The translations under genes were made by a program, and so were the position numbers. A stretch of 5,771 nt of DNA. Source: Patescibacteria group bacterium. GTDB lineage: Bacteria; Patescibacteriota; JAHJAL01. The notes beneath the pieces were generated by a model. That model had not been told where the DNA came from. It did not search any database and was given only the letters and a program-made list of their open reading frames with translations. Below are positions 1 through 4,549 of this stretch, in pieces (within the stretch, counting starts at the first letter, position 1; each line of letters starts with the position of its first letter). The stretch is from positions 1 to 5,771 of the forward strand of contig JAHJAL010000036.1 of assembly GCA_018814055.1 (NCBI GenBank). The letters are read 5' to 3'.

Positions 1-165
1 AAGGCAGATGTTGATTTTTGGTTTAATGAAAATTACAAAAAGACTGATTTTCCTAGTGCCTTGGGAAAGCAACTGGGGTGGTTGAAAGATGCCGGTTTTG
101 AAAAGTGTGAAGAAGTGTGGCGTTATATGAATTATTCGGTGTTTTATGGAAAAAAAGGTTTGTAG
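1..165 (+). CDS. Class I SAM-dependent methyltransferase, C-terminal end only
   Basis: This frame is open from the first base and ends at TAG 163-165, giving 54 residues of the C-terminus of a longer protein cut by the window edge. The visible end contains LGKQLGWLKDAGF, then a Trp/Tyr/Asn-rich strand (VWRYMNYSVFYGKK) and a short basic tail. This is the typical last helix and last two strands of class I (Rossmann-fold) SAM-dependent methyltransferases, where a 'QLxWLxxAGF' helix is followed by a strand ending in a 'FGGxK'-like turn. The SAM-binding motifs (GxGxG) lie upstream and cannot be seen, so substrate and exact subfamily stay open. The end overlaps the start of the next gene by 20 bases in another frame, which suggests co-transcription and possibly coupled translation. 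The reading frame is secure; the family call rests on a short tail. Confidence 0.72.
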   Translation, partial: KADVDFWFNENYKKTDFPSALGKQLGWLKDAGFEKCEEVWRYMNYSVFYGKKGL

Positions 166-1915
166 AAAATGCAATGCTGATTTTATTGTAGCTGATGATG
201 ATCTGGTTTTTTACCGTAAAATCGGGACGCCGACGCCGACGTGGTGTCCGGAGTGCCGGCGGGTGCGGCGGTTTGTCTGGCGGAATGAGCGGTCTTTGTA
301 CCGAAATAAGTGTGCGGCGACAGGGAAAGAGGTGATTTCGTCTTTTTCACCCGATAAGCCGATCAAGATTTATGATCAGAGTTACTGGTTTTCGGATGCC
401 TGGAGTCCGCTGGATTACGGGCGGGAGTATGATTTTTCCAGGAGTTTCTTTGAGCAGTGGCGGGATTTGTATTACGCGGTGCCGCAGATTAATGTTTCCA
501 ATAAAAATGTCGAAAATTCAGAGTTTTGTAACGTGAATTCGGACAGCAAGGATTCGTATCTGATTTCGGCGGCGTATGAGAACGAGCGGGTGATGTATGG
601 TAATCGGGTGGGGGCGAACAGGGATTCTCTGGATTTGTATATTGCCAATAATAATGAGTATTGTTACGAACTGGTGGCGGGGAAGAATTGTTATAAGGTG
701 TTTTGGGGGCAGGATTGCACGAATTGCAGTGATTGTTATTTTATTTATGATTGTCAGGGTTGTCGTGATTGTGTAGGCTGTACCGGTTTGCGGAATAAAC
801 AGTATTATATTTTTAATCAGCCGTATGACAAGGCTGCTTATGAGCGGAAGGTGGCGGATCTGGATTTGCGGAGTCGGGCGGGATTGGAGCGGACGCGGGT
901 GGAATTTGAAAAGTTGCGGGCGGGGCAAGTGCGAAAGTTTGCCAATCTGGTGAATTGTGAAAATTCGACGGGAGATAATCTGGAGGGAGCGAAGAATTGT
1001 CATGAATGTTATGATCTGGTAAATGGTTTGCAGAATTGCAGGTACGCGGTGTGGGGTGGTTATCAGATGAGCGATGTTTATGACGCCAGTCCGGGGGTGG
1101 GGGCAAATTCGAGTGTGATTTATGAGGCGTTTGATGCCGGGATTAATTCGAATGATATTCAGTTTGTGGGAGTGGTGCATAATTCGAGTAACGTGCGTTA
1201 TTCTTTGAATTGTTATAGTTCGAAGAATCTGTTTGGTTGTGTGGGTTTGTCGCGGCAGGAGAATTGTATTTTGAATAGGCGGTATCCGGAAAGTGAATAT
1301 GGGACGATGGTGGAGCGGATTAAGCGGCAGATGATGGATTTGCCGTACGTGGATCGGCTGGGGCGGGAGTATCGGTACGGGGAGTTTTTTCCGCCGGAGA
1401 TGTCGCCGTATGGGTATAACGAGACGGTGGCGCAGGAGTATTATCCGATTGATCAGAGCGTGGCGGTGGAGTGCGGGTTTAACTGGTCTTATGATGTGGC
1501 CAGGAATGTGGCGGTCACGAAGAAGGCGGGTGATTTGCCGGAGAGTGTGGATGAGTTGCGGGCGCTGGGCGAGGGGATTTTGCGGGAAGTGATTGAGTGT
1601 GAGCATAAAGGTGAATGTAACGAGCAATGTACGATCGGTTTCAAGATTTTACCGCAGGAGTTGGCGTTTTATTTGGAACATGGTTTGCCGTTGCCGAAAT
1701 TGTGTTTTAACTGCCGGCATTACGCACGGGTGAAGTTGAGGAATCCGATGAGGTTGTGGAAGAGACAGTGTGATAATCAATTAAGAATTAAGAATGAAGA
1801 ATTAACGGGGGATGAGAAAACGCAGCGTTGTCCGAATATGTTTGAGACGACGTACGCGCCGGAGAGAGAGGAGAAGGTTTATTGTGAAAAATGCTATCAG
1901 AATAGTGTTGTTTGA
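146..1915 (+). CDS. Cys-rich multi-zinc-ribbon solenoid protein A (CPR family, function unknown)
   Basis: This is a 589-aa, probably cytoplasmic protein with no signal peptide or membrane segment. Visible order: zinc ribbon 1 (C6-x2-C9, C34-x2-C37, then R-rich RRVRRFVWRNE); a conserved linker (SDAWSPLDYGREYDFSRSFF, 83-102); eight 12-residue units (125-220) with nine Cys between 173 and 212; a cap with GLRNKQYYIFN; a helical stretch (227-265); a second, irregular repeat block (about 266-373) ending in a similar cap; PYGYNETVAQEYYP (421-434); zinc ribbon 2 (C485/C491/C495, C520-x2-C523); and a C-terminal module (C542, C562, C580-x2-C583). I recognise the family from Parcubacteria-type genomes, where copies are deposited as hypothetical or, as I recall, misleadingly as 'CaiB/BaiF family'; no enzyme motif supports that name. 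ATG 146 is chosen because the first CxxC follows at once, as in the paralogue at 2711. It has no Shine-Dalgarno site, so coupling to the upstream gene is plausible. Function is unknown; metal binding is inferred. Confidence 0.93.
   Translation: MEKKVCRKCNADFIVADDDLVFYRKIGTPTPTWCPECRRVRRFVWRNERSLYRNKCAATGKEVISSFSPDKPIKIYDQSYWFSDAWSPLDYGREYDFSRSFFEQWRDLYYAVPQINVSNKNVENSEFCNVNSDSKDSYLISAAYENERVMYGNRVGANRDSLDLYIANNNEYCYELVAGKNCYKVFWGQDCTNCSDCYFIYDCQGCRDCVGCTGLRNKQYYIFNQPYDKAAYERKVADLDLRSRAGLERTRVEFEKLRAGQVRKFANLVNCENSTGDNLEGAKNCHECYDLVNGLQNCRYAVWGGYQMSDVYDASPGVGANSSVIYEAFDAGINSNDIQFVGVVHNSSNVRYSLNCYSSKNLFGCVGLSRQENCILNRRYPESEYGTMVERIKRQMMDLPYVDRLGREYRYGEFFPPEMSPYGYNETVAQEYYPIDQSVAVECGFNWSYDVARNVAVTKKAGDLPESVDELRALGEGILREVIECEHKGECNEQCTIGFKILPQELAFYLEHGLPLPKLCFNCRHYARVKLRNPMRLWKRQCDNQLRIKNEELTGDEKTQRCPNMFETTYAPEREEKVYCEKCYQNSVV
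518..805 (+). repeat. Eight 12-residue Cys repeats in protein A (residues 125-220)
   Basis: Written in rows of 12 residues from S125, the units line up without gaps, for example VMYGNRVGANRD (149), CYELVAGKNCYK (173), VFWGQDCTNCSD (185) and CYFIYDCQGCRD (197). Position 2 is mostly aromatic or aliphatic, position 9 is often N, position 12 often D, and cysteines fall only at unit positions 1, 4, 7 or 10. The last unit runs into the cap GLRNKQYYIFN. The period of 12 suggests a solenoid with one short turn per unit. This is read by eye; the fold is inference. Confidence 0.75.
1781..1808 (+). repeat. 7-bp repeat array inside the coding sequence of gene A
   Basis: Units TTAAGAA (1781), TTAAGAA (1788), TGAAGAA (1795) and a decayed TTAACGG (1802) follow each other without gaps. 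Three intact units make 21 bases, so the frame is kept and they encode LRIKNEE (residues 546-552). The array lies in the linker between C542 and C562 of the C-terminal Cys module. The same kind of array is present in the same linker of gene B and just downstream of gene A. Confidence 0.7.
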
Positions 1916-1943
1916 TTACTAATTATAAATGACAAATTACGAG
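1916..1943 (+). repeat. Degenerate 7-bp repeat array directly after gene A
   Basis: The 28 bases after the stop codon split into four units: TTACTAA, TTATAAA, TGACAAA and TTACGAG. They share the pattern T-T/G-A-x-x-A-A with the arrays in the coding parts of genes A and B. The array begins at the first base after the stop and ends five bases before the terminator stem. Short heptanucleotide arrays are known as dispersed repeats in filamentous cyanobacteria (STRR elements); relation to those is not implied. Confidence 0.6.
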
Positions 1944-1947
1944 GAGG

Positions 1948-1971
1948 GACGTGGGTTATCGCGTCTTTTTT
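1948..1971 (+). terminator. Intrinsic terminator after gene A
   Basis: GACGTGG (1948-1954) pairs with TCGCGTC (1959-1965) around a GTTA loop: seven pairs, two of them G-U wobbles, followed at once by six T (1966-1971). It lies 33 bases after the stop of gene A and only four bases before a TATAAT box, so it probably separates the methyltransferase/protein A transcript from the next one. The stem is short, so efficiency could be moderate. Confidence 0.7.
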
Positions 1972-1975
1972 GGTG

Positions 1976-1981
1976 TATAAT
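1976..1981 (+). promoter_or_regulatory. Candidate -10 box (TATAAT) upstream of the DUF5674-like gene
   Basis: A perfect TATAAT sits between the terminator T-run and the gene start at 2008. The expected start of transcription would be near 1988, giving a leader of about 20 bases. No good -35 hexamer is seen at 16-18 bases; that position falls within the terminator stem (GGGTTA). A second AT-rich hexamer, TATATT at 1987-1992, is an alternative. In AT-rich DNA such boxes occur by chance. Confidence 0.45.
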
Positions 1982-2007
1982 TAGGATATATTTGATAACA
2001 ATTATTT

Positions 2008-2361
2008 ATGGAAGATATTGTTTTGATTGATCAGAAGATTTCACAGGAACGATTAAAAGAAATTGCATCCTGGAGGTTTGGTGATATGGTCAAGGGCGTG
2101 GTTGATGTGGAGCGCCGTGTGATGGCGCTGGGAGCGGATTTGCATGCGGATGAGGAAGCGTTTTTACTGGAAAAAGGTTCGAAACAAAATGATTTGTGGG
2201 GGATAAATTTGTATCCCGATCTGTCGATGCCTGATTTTTTGGAATATGATTCAATGATAAATGTAAGGCCGCAACAGAATAATCGATCGCGAGATGTGGA
2301 AGACGAAAAGACCAGAGAGTTAATTAAAGAAATTCTATTTGAGCTGGTGGAGGTGGGGTGA
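2008..2361 (+). CDS. DUF5674-like protein, function unknown
   Basis: This is a 117-aa soluble protein with no signal peptide or membrane segment. It carries the blocks I associate with the DUF5674 family: FGDMVKGVVDVERRVMALG (24-42), LHADEEAFLLEKGS (45-58), DLWGINLYP (62-70), then SMINVRPQQNNRSRDVED (81-98), and a C-terminal helix. The family is small, found in cyanobacteria and many candidate phyla, and has no established function as far as I know. The conserved LHADxE and NRSRxVED blocks, rich in acidic, His and Arg residues, could form a polar or metal site, but that is inference. Length matches the family as I recall it, so the gene looks intact. ATG 2008 fits the family N-terminus (VLIDQKISQERLKEIA). 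No Shine-Dalgarno site precedes it (ACAATTATTT). It follows a TATAAT box at 1976 and shares one base with the next gene, so the two are probably made together. Confidence 0.82.
   Translation: MEDIVLIDQKISQERLKEIASWRFGDMVKGVVDVERRVMALGADLHADEEAFLLEKGSKQNDLWGINLYPDLSMPDFLEYDSMINVRPQQNNRSRDVEDEKTRELIKEILFELVEVG
2349..2353 (+). promoter_or_regulatory. Ribosome binding site (GGAGG) that decides the start of the next gene
   Basis: GGAGG at 2349-2353 lies within the last codons of the DUF5674-like gene. It is seven bases from ATG 2361 but only four from the in-frame GTG 2358, which favours ATG 2361. It is the only strong Shine-Dalgarno core placed before a gene in this window, and it serves the one start that lies inside an upstream gene's end with a stop/start overlap. 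Confidence 0.65.
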
Positions 2362-2678
2362 TGGGACATGTGGGTTTACAATCCGGACGATGGGAAAAGA
2401 TGACGTTGGCGGAGCAGTTGGCTAATGTGGGTAGTGAATATGGCAGAGCGAAGAAGTGGAAGGAAAAAGGGAATGAGAAGATGTTTTGGGGGGCGATGGA
2501 CAGAATGTTGGAGTTAATTGATTTGTCGATAAATGATAAACGGTGGCGGGGTTGTCGCTTGAAAGAATTAGTGAGGCTGAGAGAATTGGTTTGTGATGAA
2601 TTGTTGGATGAGTCGTCGGCAATGACTGATTTTTCGGATTATTTTATGAGATACAATTTATTGGCTAGGAAAGTGTAA
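2361..2678 (+). CDS. Small helical protein of unknown function, coupled to the DUF5674-like gene
   Basis: A 105-aa charged, Trp-containing, mainly helical protein. Core blocks are RWEKMTLAEQLANVGSEYGRA, then MDRMLELIDLSINDKRWRG, then LKELVRLRELVCDEL, and a Phe/Tyr-rich C-terminal segment (DFSDYFMRYNLLARKV). I recall similar small proteins ('W..mtlaEQLgNIGSEv.RA' and 'aLELiDLTi.DpRWr.RLkEl.RlREv.cD') as conserved hypotheticals in many Patescibacteria, but know no function and no domain name. The pattern of paired helices would fit a small helical bundle, possibly a partner protein. The start is taken at ATG 2361, whose A is the last base of the preceding TGA stop and which has GGAGG at ideal distance. 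GTG 2358 would add one residue; ATG 2400 would cut off the RWEK block seen in relatives. No terminator follows it. Confidence 0.8.
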   Translation: MGHVGLQSGRWEKMTLAEQLANVGSEYGRAKKWKEKGNEKMFWGAMDRMLELIDLSINDKRWRGCRLKELVRLRELVCDELLDESSAMTDFSDYFMRYNLLARKV

Positions 2679-2693
2679 GATGAATGAACGATT

Positions 2694-2699
2694 TATAAT
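2694..2699 (+). promoter_or_regulatory. Candidate -10 box (TATAAT) just before gene B
   Basis: A perfect TATAAT in the 32-base gap between the small protein gene and gene B. Transcription would start near 2706, only about five bases before ATG 2711, so the message would be almost leaderless. This fits the absence of any Shine-Dalgarno site before 2711. No convincing -35 hexamer is present at the usual distance, and the gap is AT-rich, so chance is possible. Confidence 0.35.
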
Positions 2700-2710
2700 G
2701 AATTATTAAA

Positions 2711-4531
2711 ATGATTAACAAGAATTGTAGTAGGTGTAGTGTTGATTTTGTGGTGACGGATGAAGATCGGGAATTTCTAGATAAGATGGAGGTGGACATT
2801 GGTGGGAGAAAATTTGAATTACCTTTACCAAATATGTGTAGGGATTGTCGGTCAAAGCAGAGGATGACTTTTCGTAATACATGGGCGTTGTATCGAAGGA
2901 AGTGTGATACAACTGGTCAAGATATGGTATCGATGTTTAATCCGGATTGTAAATACAAGATTTATCATCGGGATATTTGGTATTCAGATGTTTGGGATCC
3001 TATGCAATATGGAAGGGAAGTGGATTTTTCCAGGTCATTTTTTGACCAGCTTCAGGAGTTATTTTTGGCAGTGCCGTTGTTTCATAATTCGGTGGCTGAT
3101 GACGAGAATAGTGATTTTTCCAACAATTCGAATTTGCTGAAGAATTGTTATATGACGCAGGATAGTACGGAGTCGGAGAATTGTTTGTATGGTAATGCGT
3201 TTGGATTTTCGCGGGATTGTGTGGATTGTACCAAGGTAATTAATTGCGAAGGTTGTTATGAGGTTGTTAATGCCTATGATTGTTATGGGTGCTATTATTC
3301 GACAAACTTAAAGAATTGTCGGGAAAGTTATTGGTTGGACGGTTGCGTTGGTTGTAATAATTGTTTTGGGTGTAAGAATCTGAACAATAAACAATATTAT
3401 ATTTTCAATCAATCAAGGACGAAAGATGAGTATGAGAAGTTTATTGAGTTGTATGTAAATGGTGATAAAACGTATCGAACGGGGATTGAAGGGCAGGTGA
3501 AAAATTTGTGGGTGAGTGAGCCCAGCCGGTTTGCCCAAGTTTATTCGAGTGAAGATTGTACAGGTGATTATATTGGTGATAGTCGGCAGGTAAAGGATTG
3601 TTTGTTGGTGGATAATTCGGAAAATATTCGGTATTCGATGGTGATCAACCGGAGTAAGGATTTTATGGATGTGGAATCGTTTGGATTGGATTCCGAGCGG
3701 GTTTATTGCTCGGTGACGGTGGGATTGAATGCGAATAATGTGTGTTTTTGTAATGAGGTTTGGGAAAATGTGGCCAATGTTTATTATTCGTGGTTTTGTG
3801 GACAGGGAGCGAAGGATTGTTTTGGTTGTGCGGGCTTGCGGGGGAAGCAGTATTGTATTTTGAACAAGCAATACTCAAAAGAAGAATATGAAGAGCTGGT
3901 GCCAAAAATTATCGAGCATATGCAGCGAACTGGTGAATGGGGAAAGTTTTTCCCAATGTCGTTTTCTCCATTTGGCTACAATGAAACGATTGCGAATGAA
4001 TATTATCCTCTGACCAAAGAGCAAGCCCTGGCGATGGGGGCGAATTGGTGTGATAAGCCGGAGCTGCAGTATAGTTTTGATCAATATTATCAGCCGTTGC
4101 CTATACGGCAATATGATCCGCAGGTTAATGCGGGTGCACAGGGTGAGATTGATAAATGTTTGCAGGGGGTGATTAAGTGTGATGTGGCGGGAAGGCCTTT
4201 TAGAATTATATCGCAGGAATTGTATTTTTATATCAAACGGGGTTTGCCGGTACCGACGGTGCATCCGGATGAGAGGAGGAGGGTGAGGAATAGGGATATT
4301 AATCGGGCGAAGTTTTTCAAAAGGCAGTGTGATTGTGGGAAAATTACGGATGACCCCAGTCATGCGACGGGGCAGGCTCCCAGCTATACAGTGGGGCAGG
4401 CTGAATTACGAATGACGAATGGAGAAAGGCAGGTTGGTTGTGATCATGGGGGACGGTGTGGGAATTGGTTTGAGACGACATATGAGTTGGGTAAGGGGAG
4501 GGTTTATTGTGAGTGGTGTTATAGAGAATAA
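2711..4531 (+). CDS. Cys-rich multi-zinc-ribbon solenoid protein B, paralogue of the gene at 146
   Basis: A 606-aa protein colinear with protein A; no signal peptide or membrane segment. Order: zinc ribbon 1 (C6-x2-C9, C43-x2-C46, with an eight-residue longer loop than A); linker with SDVWDPMQYGREVDFSRSFF (92-111); eight 12-residue units (134-229) holding 13 Cys between 146 and 221; cap LNNKQYYIFN; second repeat block (about 274-381) with cap LRGKQYCILN; PFGYNETIANEYYPL; zinc ribbon 2; and the end module (C540-x-C542, C577, C583, C600-x2-C603). Zinc ribbon 2 is degenerate: the second CxxC of A (C520/C523) is replaced by H518/E521, and only C490 remains of the first knuckle. The linker 543-576 is enlarged by a tandem PSHATGQA/PSYTVGQA repeat and a heptamer array encoding LRMTNGE. 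Base composition is more AT-rich than gene A. ATG 2711 puts the first CxxC at the same place as in A; no Shine-Dalgarno is present. Function unknown; metal binding is inferred. Confidence 0.93.
   Translation: MINKNCSRCSVDFVVTDEDREFLDKMEVDIGGRKFELPLPNMCRDCRSKQRMTFRNTWALYRRKCDTTGQDMVSMFNPDCKYKIYHRDIWYSDVWDPMQYGREVDFSRSFFDQLQELFLAVPLFHNSVADDENSDFSNNSNLLKNCYMTQDSTESENCLYGNAFGFSRDCVDCTKVINCEGCYEVVNAYDCYGCYYSTNLKNCRESYWLDGCVGCNNCFGCKNLNNKQYYIFNQSRTKDEYEKFIELYVNGDKTYRTGIEGQVKNLWVSEPSRFAQVYSSEDCTGDYIGDSRQVKDCLLVDNSENIRYSMVINRSKDFMDVESFGLDSERVYCSVTVGLNANNVCFCNEVWENVANVYYSWFCGQGAKDCFGCAGLRGKQYCILNKQYSKEEYEELVPKIIEHMQRTGEWGKFFPMSFSPFGYNETIANEYYPLTKEQALAMGANWCDKPELQYSFDQYYQPLPIRQYDPQVNAGAQGEIDKCLQGVIKCDVAGRPFRIISQELYFYIKRGLPVPTVHPDERRRVRNRDINRAKFFKRQCDCGKITDDPSHATGQAPSYTVGQAELRMTNGERQVGCDHGGRCGNWFETTYELGKGRVYCEWCYRE
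3110..3397 (+). repeat. Eight 12-residue Cys repeats in protein B (residues 134-229)
   Basis: Rows of 12 from S134 align without gaps and match the rows of protein A one to one: CLYGNAFGFSRD (158), CVDCTKVINCEG (170), CYEVVNAYDCYG (182), CYYSTNLKNCRE (194), SYWLDGCVGCNN (206). All 13 Cys (146, 158, 170, 173, 179, 182, 191, 194, 203, 212, 215, 218, 221) have the same remainder on division by three, meaning unit positions 1, 4, 7 and 10 only. Position 1 is Cys in six of the seven units from 146 on. Confidence 0.8.
4355..4402 (+). repeat. 24-bp tandem duplication inside gene B
   Basis: Two adjacent 24-bp units (4355-4378 and 4379-4402) both begin CCCAG and end GGGGCAGGCT. The nine central bases differ at six positions, all of them transitions. 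They encode PSHATGQA and PSYTVGQA (residues 549-564). The first unit plus one upstream C can fold as a hairpin: CCCC 4354-4357 with GGGG 4369-4372 and GTC 4359-4361 with GAC 4366-4368, ATGC loop, one bulged A. The second keeps only CCCA/TGGG pairing. Confidence 0.75.
4406..4426 (+). repeat. 7-bp repeat array inside the coding sequence of gene B
   Basis: Units TTACGAA (4406), TGACGAA (4413) and TGGAGAA (4420), exactly 21 bases, encode LRMTNGE (residues 566-572). Two further related units, TTACGGA and TGACCCC (4344-4357), lie on the other side of the 24-bp duplication, as if that duplication had grown within or beside a longer heptamer array. The array sits in the same linker and in the same frame as the one in gene A. 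Confidence 0.68.
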
Positions 4532-4549
4532 ATTAAATAATGTTATTTC

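Noticed and set aside
98..129. TTGAAA (98-103) and TATATG (124-129) as a promoter for gene A inside the methyltransferase gene.
   Set aside because: The spacing of 20 bases is too long and the -10 is weak; coupling to the upstream gene explains expression of A at least as well.
518..1627. A 369-codon open frame on the minus strand across gene A.
   Set aside because: It is opposite a well-supported gene; its product is rich in Ile, His, Arg and Pro with no recognisable domain. It arises because gene A rarely uses TTA, CTA or TCA codons.
1951..1980. A nine-codon mini-frame (GTG start, TAA stop) after a GGAGG at 1943-1947, resembling a leader peptide.
   Set aside because: The GGAGG is only three bases from the GTG, and the frame lies within the terminator stem and T-run, which explains the sequence better. 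No regulatory codon run is present.
2031..2369. A 112-codon minus-strand frame opposite the DUF5674-like gene.
   Set aside because: The plus-strand product has conserved family blocks; the antisense product has none and starts at no visible control site.
2368..2403. A possible frameshift at the start of the 105-aa protein, because another frame reads MWVYNPDDGKR before a stop.
   Set aside because: The chosen frame is open, has an ideal ribosome site and continues straight into the conserved RWEKMTLAEQL block, so no frameshift is needed.
3110..3397. The repeated AAGAATTGT-like words in genes A and B as a DNA repeat or CRISPR-like array.
   Set aside because: The words follow from Lys-Asn-Cys codons in 12-residue protein repeats; spacers are coding, repeats are not exact, and no array structure exists.
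3413..4363. Minus-strand open frames of 80 to 162 codons across gene B.
   Set aside because: They show the same shadow effect, overlap one another and have no protein-like composition.
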